The position numbers and the translations under genes are program-made. A stretch of 64,000 nt of DNA from Rutpela maculata (Eukaryota > Arthropoda > Insecta > Coleoptera > Cerambycidae), in the NCBI GenBank assembly GCA_936432065.2, contig OW386290.2:138705677-138769676 (forward strand), read 5' to 3'. Below, in pieces: positions 33,093 to 44,210 of the stretch; the first letter of the stretch is position 1; each line of letters starts with the position of its first letter. Under the pieces are notes generated by a model. That model had not been told where the DNA came from and did no database searches. It was given only the letters and a program-made list of their open reading frames with translations.

Positions 33093-33930
33093 TTACCTAC
33101 GATCACTACTGTAAATAGTAAAAAACACACTACCTGCCATCTATGTAAGTTGAGTTTTACATGTTGTAAACAAAACGCATTGTAAACAAATCCACGGTAA
33201 ACAAAACGCACGGGACACGCAATTATAGGTGGGTTATATCGCTGATGCGGAGTTTAAAAAAACAAATGCGCCTACTTAATTTTCAAACGCTGTCAAAACT
33301 GACATAATATTTATTGAATAATATTGTCGCGTGTTTCCACCCTTAGGAAACTACCCCTTGCAAATTCCGTGGGTTCCAAAAATTATAACAAGAGATGTCC
33401 ACTAACACACTTTATTAAATATTTACTGGATACTTCACAATACTATTATTAATTTAAATACACTTTACTGACTAAAATCACAATGTTTATCACTTTGTTT
33501 ATCTTTGAAGTCTTAACCTCACTTTCTATACTTTCTGAACTACTGAACTACTCGCCGAGAATGCGGTCGGTCTTTTATATCCAAAAATGACAGATCTCGA
33601 TTGTTCTGTGATGACGCCACCATTCTCTAGATCATTCCAGATGTCACCAGAACTAACTTCTGGTAGGTTTCTCGAGTAGGTGCAAATACACTACATTCAT
33701 TCTAAGGGTTGTAACACATTACAATATTGTTGAATAGTAAACTGAATCCAGATTTTACTAAATAACTAAATAAATATGATCGTAGGTAAAGCATAGTACA
33801 TAATTCGAGTTGTAAGGCAATTACGCACTCATGGAAATACGCACTCGCCGCTACGCGGCATCGTGCGCAACTTTTCCATTCGTGCGTAATTTGCTTTTTA
33901 CATCATTCATTACGTAATATACTATTATGG
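33093..33930 (+). repeat. Hairpin-bearing dispersed repeat, copy 1 (contains a solo LTR)
   Basis: Matches 59506-60016 on both sides of the solo LTR. Left end TTTACCTACGATCACTACTG has an inverted counterpart TGATCGTAGGTAAA (33778-33790). Farther right is a 69-bp hairpin (33821-33889): TTACGCAC..ATGGAAA..CGCAC..GCCGC pairs with GCGGC..GTGCG..TTTCCAT..GTGCGTAA. Confidence 0.88.
33325..33723 (-). mobile_element. Solo LTR, Ty3/gypsy-type, 399 bp, ATAT target duplication
   Basis: On the minus strand it begins TGTAATGTGTTACAACCC and ends GGAAACACGCGACA (TG...CA). It has a TATAAAAGACC box (about 33575) and an AATAAAG polyadenylation signal (about 33412). ATAT flanks both sides (33321-33324, 33724-33727). 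The second copy of the host repeat (near 59740) reads ATAT once at this point, with no insertion. Confidence 0.94.
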
Positions 33931-34089
33931 GTTATTATTGTAGTAAATAATCTTCAGTTTCTATATGGTCCGGATACTTGCTCTTACCGTCAAAGGGTGA
34001 AACGTATGATAGTTATGTTTTTGGGATTGTTGATTCCGAATCAAAATTAAAAAATTCAAAATGGCGGATTTAATATGGAGGATGGATTT
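33931..34089. other. Unassigned sequence
   Basis: No gene. AAATTCAAAATGGCGGATTT (34055-34074) resembles motifs near the TIRs at 61480. Confidence 0.35.
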
Positions 34090-34880
34090 TTTTCTAAAGC
34101 AAGTGTTTTAAAGGGACACAATAAATTGAGCATCTATAGGTGATGCTATATATTAACGAAAAACAGCATTTTTGAAAAAAAAATTATTTACTGAGCAATT
34201 ACAATAACAAAATGGCGACATTTTGTTAAAAGAAATGTGAAAACGCACATTGAGTCGGCCATAATTTCTTTATTTTTTGTGATGTAGAAGCAAACTCATT
34301 TTAAAGATTGATTAACTGTCTTTAATTTTGTTCCTTAAAATTTTTTATGGAAGTGTCACAATTTCTAAGATATTCCATAATTTAAACTAAATACTTCATC
34401 CTAAAAATGGTCGGATGCTATCTATAAAATTAAATATCTCCGAAACTATCGATCCTACAAAAGTATGTAAAAAAAAACAAATTCATTCTCTGTTTATAAG
34501 CTTCATCTTTGATGTCCATTATATTTTCTCTAAAACTAATATTTATTAGGATATTTGCAGAGAAACAAAATGTTACGCTTTTTCTAAAAATTTTTTCTAA
34601 AGCAAGCGCTGTAGAAAAAATTTGAGCATCTAGATCATACTATTAACGGAAAACAGTATATGGGAATATATTTTTTTTAATTGCTGACTACTTATATTAA
34701 CAAAATGTCGACGTTTTTATAAAAAAAAATGAAAAAATACATTGTTTCTGCAATAATTTCTTTGTTTCTTATGCTATAGAAATAGAAAAATAATCATTTG
34801 AGAGCCTAATTAATATTCTTTCATTTTGGTTCATACCGTTTTTGACGTAAGTGCCATAGTTTCTGAGAAAATACTTCGCC
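34090..34880 (+). repeat. Diverged tandem duplication, period about 505 bp
   Basis: 34092-34390 and 34597-34870 share TTCTAAAGCAAG.G.T.TA, TTGAGCATCTA, ATTAACG.AAAACAG and ATAATTTCTTT.TTTCTT in the same order. Non-coding. Confidence 0.7.
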
Positions 34881-35515
34881 TTATAGACGCACAGTGGATC
34901 GTATGGCCGTTCTAGGTGAAAAAAATTCAGGTCAAAATATCTTACAAAAAATCAGGGAGCCCCATTAAGAACACATTAACTAAATTAGATTCGAGGAATT
35001 ATCTACCTGCTATAAGTACTTACGAAACTACAGCTAGTCAAAGTGCCCTCAAATTTTCCGTACCTGTTATTAGTTCGTTTGTAACCGTAGCGAGAGGTGC
35101 ATATGTTCAAAGTTATTTTGTGATATAATATTCTTGTGATAATTTGTGTGATAATTTTTGTTCTGCATGCTGATACTTTATCACTTCCAAGAGATTCCAT
35201 ACTGATTTTTAACCCATGTTACAGACTAAAGTCGCTAGTTTTTACCTGTGTTTTGCATTTTTTGCGCTGCTTTGCGATAACATATATTTTTAATTTTTTT
35301 CAGAATCACGACATAAATTGTTGCGAAGGGAGTTTCTCAATATGAGGCGAGGTTTTGATAAAAATGCTTGACATGAACAACTTTTAAAACTAGTAATTGA
35401 CAAATCCAGGATAAGATGAAAACTAATATAATACAGTGGTCTTCAAAAATCTTTGATCGATGAGAAAAATCATCACGAAAATTGGAACATTTCTTAAGAA
35501 AATACGACGACTGCA
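34881..35515 (+). other. Unassigned sequence beginning with a GCACAGTGG motif
   Basis: CGCACAGTGGATCGTATGGC (34889-34908) looks like the end motif of the element at 35516-41165. No convincing gene; the 70-codon frame at 34916 has no recognisable family. Confidence 0.4.
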
Positions 35516-35939
35516 CAGTGGTCCATATTTTAAATATAGCTGGACAAAAATAAGAAATATGACGTTTTGAGACCAGTATTAAACTTATTTATCCATTGTG
35601 TAAACATATCAAAGGACACCGCCCCAATAAAATATTCTCCGAAATCGGTCAGAAACTAGTGTTTGTAATGCATTGAAAGTGGGGTAAAACCAGTTTACTC
35701 GTCATCTTAATGTCTCCGCTTTAATTCCAACGCATAATCCAATTTTTATGACCGGCCAAATACGTCTGGTAAATTAGTGCTGTTATGTTGAGTTTTTGTG
35801 GTGTAAATTCAGGCGAGATGAATTCTTTCATTTTATGAATAAATAGTATTTAATTGGTATTTTTGTAAGACATGATATTACAACATTTAATACAGTATGT
35901 GGAGCAAAAAGGGAGGGGTACCTGTGGATATTCCTGCAA

Positions 35940-36320
35940 GATATTTTGATATATTTAGGGACATTGTCTCATTCATCGGGAAAAATAAACTACTATGGAC
36001 CGTGATCAAGAGGATATACATAGTGTAGCGGAATTTAGGTGGAAATCGTTCAAAAAAATTTTTTGGAGTAGACCTAGACCATCTAATAGAGAAATAAATG
36101 GTCGAGATAAAATTTGTGAGTATTTAAATTCGCAGTTTTTCTTATACCGTGCGCCTGCAAGTAAAAAAACATACTGGGTACTCGGAAAATATTGCATTTA
36201 GGTGAATGATTGTAGACTTGATTGATAGAGTTTATTCCATATAGTAATTCTACATTAGAAAAGTATCATAATTCGACTTTACATTTATTTTTGCAATAAT
36301 TGATAGAAATGCTAATGTAT
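35940..36320 (+). repeat. Direct repeat R, copy 1
   Basis: About 380 bp repeated at 39045-39475. Landmarks: AGATATTTTGATATATTT, AATAAACTACTATGGACCGT, GACCTAGACCATCT, GCGCCTGCAAGTAAAAAAAC and TTGATAGAGTTTATTCCATA. It contains small open frames on both strands (for example MDRDQEDIHSVAEFRWKSFK) but no known domain. Confidence 0.85.
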
Positions 36321-36500
36321 TGCCTTCGCATAGGCATAATTTTTTATTTCACGATATAGATTTCAATTTTTTTCATATCAACCTCTTCCCTGATGTCTAA
36401 GGAACATTGTCTGTCATATAATATATTGTCGCGTTTCGCAAATAAAGGCTATTGAGATATTTGAACACGCGCGTGTCGCATTAGTCAAGTAGCGCATTGT

Positions 36501-38277
36501 AAGTACCTTTATTTTTCAAAATATGAAAAATTCCACTAAGAAAAGTTATTTAGAATGAAATTTTATACCTCTATACCAAATTTCAGGAATATAAAATAAT
36601 TTTTTTGAAACTTCCCATTTTTTCAATAAATTCGTATTTTATTTTGAACCATTCAATTAAAACTGCATAGAAATTATTTTTTGTGAATTAATATTTGAAG
36701 TTATGTAGAAGCTAAAAGTAGGCTATGAGAAAAGCAATGGATACACATTTATCATTTAATATTGACATATCTGTCAAACGTAGTCAATATTATCCTTAAT
36801 TTCTGTTTCAAATTAACGAACCAAGCATAAAAAATTAAGTGAAAATGGTACTCACAGTGCGTGAAAAAAATTATATTGTGCAATGCTACGGAATTGGCGA
36901 TGATAACTCGCTAAGAGAAGTGGTAAGCCAATTTAATTTGAAATTTCCAAACGCTGCTTTGTCACTTACTCAGGCTATGAGAATAATTAAAAAATTTCTG
37001 GCTACTGGTAGTGTTCTTAACATGAAAAGAAAAATAAAAGCATATGATGAAGACAATGTTGGGGCTATTATAGCTCATGCCAAAATCCTAGGATGCCACT
37101 AAGAGAGAGATCAGCTCTTATTAATATTAGCAAGTCTAAACTCCAAAGAATTTACAAGGCAAAGAAAATTAGGGCATATGAAGCAAATTATAAACATACG
37201 CTTGAAGAGGGAGATGACAGCCGTAGGTTGGATTTTTGTTTGACCATTGGAGAAAAAATCATGGAAGAGAGATTTTTTCATCATTTCATAATTTTCTCAG
37301 ATGAATCCACATTCACAACCAATGGTGTTGTTTCATCACAGAATTGTCGGTTTTGGGCTTCTGAAAATCCAAATTTTAGAATTCATTGTAGAAGACAATA
37401 TTATAAAATAGTTAATTTGTGGTGTGCCGTTTCTTATCACGTTGGAGTTATTGGACCTTATTTCATTGAGGGAAGGTTAAACCAGCACACTTATTTACAG
37501 CTTCTTGAAAGATTTTCTGAAGAACATTTAAATATTTCAAGAGATATGCCTTTAGTTCATTTTCATCATGATGGTTGCCCTGGCCACTCCACAGAAGTGG
37601 TTAATCGGTGGTTGAATTTAAATTTTGGAGAAAATTGGATTGCCAGGAATGGACCGATCAAGTGGCCGGCGAGATCCCCAGACCTATCAATATTGGATTT
37701 CTTTTTATGGCGTCGCCTCAAGCAGTTGGTTTACGCTGAACCACTTCCTAACGATGTAGCAGTATTGAAGCAGAGAATTACAAATGCTGTAAACTTCATA
37801 CCGTTAGATCATATTCGAAACAGTTTTAAGGACTTCAGGCGAAGGATCGAAATGTGTGTGGATGTAGGTGGTAGCTACGTCGAATAATAAAAAAATTGTA
37901 AACATTGTTTTGTGTTGGACAATAATTAATTTGTTTGTGAATTTGTTGTTTTTGACATTTATTACTTGTTATAATTTTTAAACCTCATTAATCTTCTGTT
38001 AGTAATTGTTTCTTGTTTTACAATTAGTTCTATTAACATTATACCTTCTTACATCTCGTATATTCAATTTTTTATTTACCAATAGCCTACTTTTTGAGAT
38101 GATTAACATTTGCTCCTACACAACTTTAAATATAAATTCAACTCTTAATTCGCAAAAAATGGGAAGTTTCAAAAAAATAATTTTATATTCCTGAAATTTG
38201 GTATAAAGGTATAAAATTGCATTCTAAATAACTTTTTTTAGTGGAATTTTTTCATATTTTGAAAAATAAAGGTACTT
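36501..38277 (+). mobile_element. Tc1/mariner-like transposon, nearly intact, about 125-bp TIRs
   Basis: Inverted repeats 36501-36625 and 38153-38277 start AAGTACCTTTATTTTTCAAA and run through AATTCCACTAA.AAAAGTTAT to AAACTTCCCATTTTTT with few mismatches. The only long gene between them is the transposase. A clean TA duplication cannot be proved because the edge bases differ (GT|AAGTACC versus GGTACTT|TA). Confidence 0.92.
36845..37887 (+). pseudogene. DUF4817-type DD41D transposase, one frameshift
   Basis: Catalyses cut-and-paste transposition in related elements. Starting at ATG 36845, the first frame reads VLTVREKNYIVQCYGIGDDN, then LTQAMRIIKKFLATGSV (N-terminal helix-turn-helix) and is open to 37102. 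The second frame, from about 37093 (overlap 10 bases, shifted), reads MPLRERSALINISKSKLQRI (second helix-turn-helix) and holds the catalytic core. IIFSDESTFTTNG carries the first Asp (residue 70 of that frame), HHDGCPGHS the second (160), and WPARSPDLSILDFFLW the third (202). The 41-residue gap gives a DD41D signature as described for rosa-type elements. The C-terminus is CVDVGGSYVE and a stop at 37887. A single indel separates it from an intact gene, so the copy is young; an unrecognised tiny intron or programmed shift at 37090-37102 is an alternative. Confidence 0.93.
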
Positions 38278-38459
38278 TATTAGTGGTGATTTTTACAGCT
38301 TTGCTTATAAAACACCCTGTAGAACACCAAATCAAGTAATTTTTGGTATACTTTAGTTTTACAACAAGCAGGACTCAATCCCCAAATACCATTCCAAAAT
38401 TATAAAATTTTTGGTCCATTTCACCTCTTTTTACATCTATCCTGGGACACACTGTATAT
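38278..38459. other. Unassigned sequence with terminal-repeat-like motifs
   Basis: AAACACCCTGTAGAACACC (38310-38328) and GGGACACACTGTATA (38444-38458) resemble transposon ends. No gene. Confidence 0.4.
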
Positions 38460-38612
38460 TACTATTAACTTTTATAATTTACTTTTAGTAAATGAATCAA
38501 TTAATTAAGTGCTCTACTTGGTGGTTTTCGACCTGTATATGACGAACCTCACCCTTATCTATGTATAAGGCAAAAAAGGAAATAAAGCATTTGATTTGAT
38601 TTGATTTGAATT
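38460..38612 (+). mobile_element. LINE 3' terminus
   Basis: GGAAATAAAGCATTTGATTT followed by GATTTGATTTGAA: an AATAAAG signal and a (GATTT)n tail typical of LINE 3' ends. Coding sequence is absent. Confidence 0.65.
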
Positions 38613-39044
38613 TTGATCATAAAAAAATTAAATAAAAATGTTCAAAAATTTAAAGTTCTTTATTTAATTGGTTCAATTTGAATCGTAACATTACGGCATT
38701 CTCTGCACCAGGCCGATGCATATTTTAGATTTTCTCGATGATATGGACATTTCACCGAAATGCAATTTTTATCTCGTCAGGAAATATTTAACATTTCTCC
38801 CATTTCGTCAGGCATTGGTGCTTTTGTAGAGAGAACTGATCGGATACTTCTTCATGTGATTCCCTTAAAAATTGAAAAATATCAAACTCAATATTAAGTT
38901 AAATAAAATTGAACCAACCTGAGCATATGCTGCCTGAAAACATCTTCTGTTGGAGGATGTTCTTCCTGTAATTTGCCCCAATAAAAATTGCTGTAGAGTT
39001 AACGAATAAAGGGTACCATACAAAAAAATATATACCTAACCAGA

Positions 39045-39475
39045 TATTTTGATATATTTGGGGACATATATCTTTCATTGAGGAAAATAAACTACTATGG
39101 ACCGTAATCAAGAGGATATACATATAGTGTAACGAAATTTAGGTTGAAATCGTTGAAAAAAATTATCGGAGTAGAAAGATATGAGACCTAGACCATCTGA
39201 TAGAGAAATAAATAACGTGTTATATTCCCGGTTGACGACCTTTTCCCTTGGTCGAGACAAAATTTGTGAGCATTTAATTTCAGAGATCGCAATTTTTCTT
39301 ATACCGCGCGCCTGCAAGTAAAAAAACATATTACTTGGAAACTAATGCACTTAGGTGAATGATTCTATATTTAATTGATAGAGTTTATTCCATATAAAAA
39401 TTCTACATTAAAAAAGTATCGTAATTCGACTTATTACATTTTGAAAAAACAATATGTTTTGCAATAATTGATATT
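39045..39475 (+). repeat. Direct repeat R, copy 2
   Basis: Second copy of 35940-36320, with an extra stretch (about 39210-39255, CGTGTTATATTCCCGGTTGA) that copy 1 lacks. Confidence 0.85.
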
Positions 39476-39639
39476 AGTCAGTATGATAAGATGGAAGATA
39501 GGTAACAGTTTAAATTTTACCTTGCATGTTTTTCACTATACTTGTAACTGATTAAGACCTACAGTCTGATTGCTAGTGATATTTGTAATTGGCCTTTATC
39601 CATTTGATATGTCATTTGACACTTCACCAAATTAAAACA

Positions 39640-40393
39640 AGTTAAAAAACGTACTCTTCGCCAATTTACTGAGCTTTTTATATATAATTGTTACACATTC
39701 TATAGGATACTCTTCGCAGTTTTCTTGTAAATAATGTTAGTTTTTGGACATCCTAAATTTTGTGATATAAACTTTGTTGTGAAAAAAATTGTATGAAAAA
39801 AAAAATGAAAAAAAAAAATCCAACCTGTGGGATTCGAACACGGGACCCTTGGATTGCAAAGAAAAGCTTTAGCCGCTGCGCCACCACCTGTTGCTAGGAA
39901 AGTTGATTATCTGTGATATATATCTTTTGACATTCATACATATTTCACTTCTAAGAAATATTAGTAAACTTCATACACAAAAAAAAAATTGTGATGGAAA
40001 TAATATCTCGCGATTTCCATTTTAGTACAAGCCACAAAAATTAACAAAAAAATTTTTTTTTAAAATTAAATAATTAATAACTTTTTTATTTACTGATCGA
40101 TTTTCTTAAAAAATAATAGGGTTCTTCCTCTAGCTAACACTAACTTATTTTCTAAATTTCAATACAATCGGACTTTTTTTTCTTAAGTTATCGTGCTTAC
40201 AAGAAACGTGACGGACGGACAGACGGACAGACGGACAGACAGACGGACAGACGGACATTTTGAAAGTTGTTCAGAATTCGTTCACTAACACAATGATATG
40301 AAATTTTTTTTTCTACGAGCGATACTTACGATTTTAGAAATGTGCCGATCAAATACAATATACTCTTCGTTTTTGCGAAGAGTATAATAAACT
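39640..40393 (-). mobile_element. SINE-like composite element, uninterrupted copy
   Basis: On the minus strand it opens with the fold-back TACTCTTCGC..CGAAGAGTATATTG, then a GTCC/GTCT tract (40202-40256), a tRNA-like block AGGTGGTGGCGCAGCGGCTA (A box) with GTGTTCGAATCC (B box, about 39828-39839), and closes with GCGAAGAGTATCC and CGAAGAGTACG. It shows the intact order of the copy split at 1533-4375. Confidence 0.85.
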
Positions 40394-40416
40394 TGTGTGC
40401 AGGAGTTGCAGTTGAT

Positions 40417-40740
40417 TTTTTTGTTGCGTTTTTTAGATACGTGTGTTATTTCCCGGAGGGAACTTTTCGAAGATTGGCTAAGCGAGGGCAAGAAGGAGGC
40501 AAAATCCATGAGGATATATCAACCTACTGATGTGAAGAAAATTTTGCAGGAACACGATTTAAATGATCAAAGGAAATATTGTCCAGAGGAAGCGTTAGCC
40601 TTATTTTTCGAATGTAAACTGATTATAATTTATTAAGAAACAGTGCGCTTGGGGCAGGACACATTATGTATTCCTCCTATAGAATTTTCAGAAAGTAAAA
40701 AGATCTTACAATATTTGCAATGTTTTGAATGATTTAAAAT
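40417..40740 (+). pseudogene. N-terminal fragment of an uncharacterised insect transposon protein
   Basis: After a pyrimidine tract ending TTTTTTAG (possible splice acceptor, about 40436) the frame reads DTCVISRRELFEDWLSEGKK, then RIYQPTDVKKILQEHDLNDQ and CPEEALALFFECKL. In a shifted frame it continues YNLLRNSALGAGHIMYSSYR. The pattern EALAL....L....Y..LR..A......YPSY matches a repetitive protein class I remember from insect genomes, where it precedes a transposase-like core. That core is absent here; degenerate tandem sequence follows. Function is unknown. The fragment is broken by at least one shift and a stop. Confidence 0.5.
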
Positions 40741-40799
40741 TAAGTTATGTTAGAAAATTAAAACATTGGCAAGAAAATTTTTTGAAACTTTTACATAGT

Positions 40800-41110
40800 T
40801 TTTAAAGTGTATTTATTTTTCAGTCCTCTCAAATCCATGCATGAATTTTTTTTATTATTTTCAGCGAATTCACGAATCTAATATTATCATGTCCACAAAG
40901 TTTCAGAATTTTAAAATAATATTTATCTTTCAACCCCGTCAAAACAACTATTTATAATTTTTTAACTATTTTTGATATATTCACAGATATCATATTCACA
41001 GAGTTTCGAAACTTTAGAAGCAAATTTATTATTCAATCCCTCAAAAACCACCCCCATAATGCCTAGAATTTTTTCACTATTTTTTCTGTCTTCTAACAAC
41101 TATTTTAACC
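40800..41110 (+). repeat. Degenerate tandem repeat, about 125-bp unit
   Basis: Three diverged units sharing (T)CACAAAGTTTC.GAA/TTCACAGAGTTTCGAA, TTTATT(T/A)TCA(A/G)(T/C)CC and TTTTT.ACTATTTTT in order. Confidence 0.6.
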
Positions 41111-41845
41111 TCATTTAAAAATTTCTAGAATTTTGTCCACATGGAAGTCGCAAACGGCCCACTGTGAGATGTTCGGATGCCTTTATACTTCCAGTTCTCC
41201 GAAACCATTAACTCTACAGAAATTAGAAAAAAATGAAATTCATCCTCAATTTAGTAGCTTTTTTATTTGTCTCTAGTATGTTTTCGCTCAATATGATACT
41301 TTTCGAGTTATTTGACGAATATTGTTTTGAAATACCCCCTTTTTAAGATAAATATCCCAATTTTCAAGTCGTTATAACTTAAAGGCTATCATTTTTTATA
41401 AAAAGTTGCATAGAACCTTTTCTTCTTAAAATTCTATTTTCTTTCAGTTCCAATGTTTTTAAGAGTATAGCTGGAGTGGTATGCTGCCCATGTACCAATC
41501 TGGTCGAGATTTTGGGCCCAAGTTGACAGTAGTGTTAGATGAAATTTCCCAAAATATTATTTTTGGAAAATCATTTTTAGGGCACTTATGGAGAGAAAGA
41601 AAAATGGAAATTTTTTTTTCTCAAGAACGGATAAACCGATTTTCAAGAAAAAAATATATGTTATGGCTTTTGATGGCACAAACGTAGGAAAACATTATTA
41701 AGTCCATTTAGAAGTGCTGAAAAAATTAAAAGAAAAAAAAAATTTCTCGAGGCAACTGTAGTCAGCTTACGAAAGATCTGTAGTTTTCAAAGTCTACTAC
41801 GAGGAGGTTACAGTGCCTCTCACTGCATCTCAGTGCCAGTTTATT
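41111..41845. other. Unassigned sequence
   Basis: No gene. The CGGCCCACTGTG motif (41155-41166) is the proposed right end of the 35516 element. Confidence 0.4.
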
Positions 41846-42111
41846 GTGAACCCCCTTGCCTCTCATTAGTCGAAGTGCCTGGTTATTGTGAATCCTCTTG
41901 CTTCTCACGAGTCGAGGTGCTTGATTATTGTGAGTCCTCTCACGAGTCGGGGTGTTTGTTTATCTTGAGTCCCCTTGCCTCTCACTAGTCGGGGTGCTTG
42001 TTTATTGCGAGTCCTCTTGCCTCTCAGGAGTCGGGGTGTTTACTTATTGTGAGTCCCCTTGCCTTCCAAGAGTCGGGGCGCTTGTTTATTGTGAGTCCCC
42101 TTGCCTCTCAC
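41846..42111 (+). repeat. 42-bp minisatellite, about 6.4 copies
   Basis: Unit GTGAGTCCCCTTGCCTCTCA followed by C(T/G)AGTCGGGGTGCTTGTTTATT. One copy (41930-41964) is 7 bp short. Because 42 is a multiple of three, open frames with a 14-residue repeat (YCESPCLSxVGVLV) result; these are by-products of the repeat. Confidence 0.94.
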
Positions 42112-42718
42112 AATTTTTTAAATATTTTTATAGAAAGTGGCAAAATACTCAACAGTAAGAAATCTATCCTACATGTTTTCACTAAAAGTGCAGCAGGTTT
42201 CTTCATCCAGAGTTATTTGAATTTGTTTTTTTTCATATTTACGTTAAGTACAGATTTGAAAACCTAAAGTCTACGTTTGTTCGGTGCAAAATAGATCCAA
42301 GTGATTTTCAGACTTTTACTGACACTAATTAATTTATTAGTTTAAATATATACAATTTTTTTTTAATAAGTAATGGTTTATTATTGGGTACTATAGAAAC
42401 AAGAAAGTTCGGGATAAAGGAGGTATAAGTACATTTTCAAATTTTTCTTGAATTGTTACTAAGTTTAAAATATATTAACTGCAATACAAAACAAATTAAC
42501 AGATTTAGTAACCAATAAAAAAGAGAAACCTGCTCGAACTTTTTTCTGGAATTTTTAAACTTTGAATGCGAATATCTCAGAAGCGTGAAAATCGCACTTT
42601 ATTCTAGGCCCCTTAATTATAAACAAATTTCAAAAAAGGTTTAAATGAAGATATTTTTTTTCTTAATACCATTGTAAAATACATGTATTTTAACAAAAAC
42701 CTACATTTTGAAAAAAAT

Positions 42719-43783
42719 TGTCGTCCTACTAGACGGAGAGCTGGGCACGAGATTTCGATATTACTCGGGTTATGAAAAGTTTCGGTAAAAATACGTGGTT
42801 CACTAAGAGAGGACCCTGAATTTGCTGACAGCTCGAGCGGGGAGGGGCACCGCCATATTGTAAAAATGGCGCACAAAAGCAGTTTTTTTGAGATATCTCG
42901 CTTCGGGTGCCTCATACGGCAAAAAATGTTCTTATGAAAATGAAAGAGCATTAAATTTTCTACAAAATTTGTCGTATACATTTTTTTCGAGAAACAGAAT
43001 AGTTTCGGTGCAGCAGACGATCGAAGTCAAGCATTCTTGACAAAATTATGATTTTTTGTAATTTCTCAATTTAGTGTGACTTTTATGAAGGAGTATTTTT
43101 GTGGTGCAGTGCTTAAGGTGTTAGGCTTGCGACCACGGGGTCCCGGGTTCGAATCCCGGCTAGGGTATGGATGTGTGAGTGGCGTTTTTCTCGTGTTGCC
43201 GAGACGGTAGCAGTGGGCTAGACTGCGGTTGTGTGAGAGACAACACGGTCTAGTCGCTCTCCTCTCCTGAGTTCGAGTCTCAGCTGCGGCAGATGGCAAT
43301 GTCGCAGGGAATGGGTGTTGTGATGTTGTCTATGTGTGTGTCTGTCCTGGTTGAGTGGTAGAATAGTCATCGGCTAAACTCCGCCAGGACATTAAAATAA
43401 ATAAGGCGATTAAAAAAAAAAAAAAAAAAAAATTACAAAAAATCAAAATTTTGTCAAGAATGCTTGACTTCGATCGGCTGCTGCACCGAAACTAGTCTGT
43501 TTCTCGAAAAAATGTATAGGTCATATTTTGTAGAAAATTTAATGCTCTTTCATTTTCATAAGAACATTTTTTGCCGTATGAGGCACCCGAAGCGAGATAT
43601 TTCAAAAAAACTGTTTTTGTGCGCCATTTTTACAATATGGCAGTGCCCCTCCCCGCTCGAGATGTCAGCAAATTCCCAAATCAGGATCCTCTCTTAGTGT
43701 ACCACGTATTTTTACCGAAATTTTTCATGACCCGAGTAATATCGAAATCTCGTGCCTAGCTCTTAGACTATACGAGTCGATGT
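42719..43783. mobile_element. Fold-back element with about 350-bp arms and a SINE in its centre
   Basis: 42719-43070 and the reverse complement of 43433-43783 match closely (GCACGAGATTTCGATATTAC, AGCGGGGAGGGGCA, TTCGGGTGCCTCATACGGCA, GTCAAGCATTCTTGACAAAA). No coding capacity; the frames seen in the arms mirror each other. Confidence 0.93.
43101..43432 (+). mobile_element. tRNA-derived SINE, copy 2
   Basis: Same family as 26933-27285: GTGGTGCAGTGCTTAAGGTG head, CGGGTTCGAATCCCGG B box, GAGTTCGAGTCTCAGCTGCG body, CCGCCAGGACATTAAAATAA tail and an A-run. Confidence 0.93.
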
Positions 43784-44210
43784 ACTCAAACAATAAGCGA
43801 TTAAAATTTCGAAATCTTTTTTTATTTTTAGCCGATTAAATGAATATTTTGGCATGAAGGTTTAATTCAATAAATGGCACAGTCATAAACTTTCTTTAAA
43901 ACTGATATATTATTACATTATATTTCTTAAATTATCGAAAAGAGGCAATTTTCAGTGGTTTTAATTTTTTTACAAATTAATAAATTATCAAAAAGTTTTT
44001 TCATAAATCTGGTCTGGGTTTATTTCAAGTTTTGTTGCGAACAATTTGGAATTTTTATTTTTACGATTCGATTACTAGGACCGGAGATAATATAGAAAAT
44101 AGCAAAAAACTCCAATGTTGAAACAAATTGTTAAAATTTTACAAGAAACGATGGACCGATTTAATCCAAAACTTCTCATAGCATCTGTTATTATGCCAAA
44201 AAAAAACCGC
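43784..44210. other. Unassigned sequence
   Basis: AT-rich, with no gene seen. Confidence 0.4.

Larger units (their letters stand above)
35516..41165. mobile_element. Possible composite element with CACAGTGG inverted ends
   Basis: Left CACAGTGGTCCAT...GGACAAAAATAAG, right (reverse complement) CACAGTGGGCCGT...GGACAAAATTCTAG. The similarity is short, so boundaries are tentative. Other transposons nest inside: 36501-38277 and 39640-40393. Confidence 0.4.

Noticed and set aside
39820..39895. Possible tRNA gene on the minus strand
   Set aside because: It is the internal part of a dispersed repeat with a decayed twin at 4102-4180.
41952..42267. Open frames with a CESPCLS repeat as a secreted repeat protein
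   Set aside because: Open only because the minisatellite period is 42 bp; one unit is 35 bp and breaks the frame.
42613..42981. 122-codon minus-strand frame and its mirror at 43464
   Set aside because: Both are arms of the same fold-back element read in mirrored directions; no domain.
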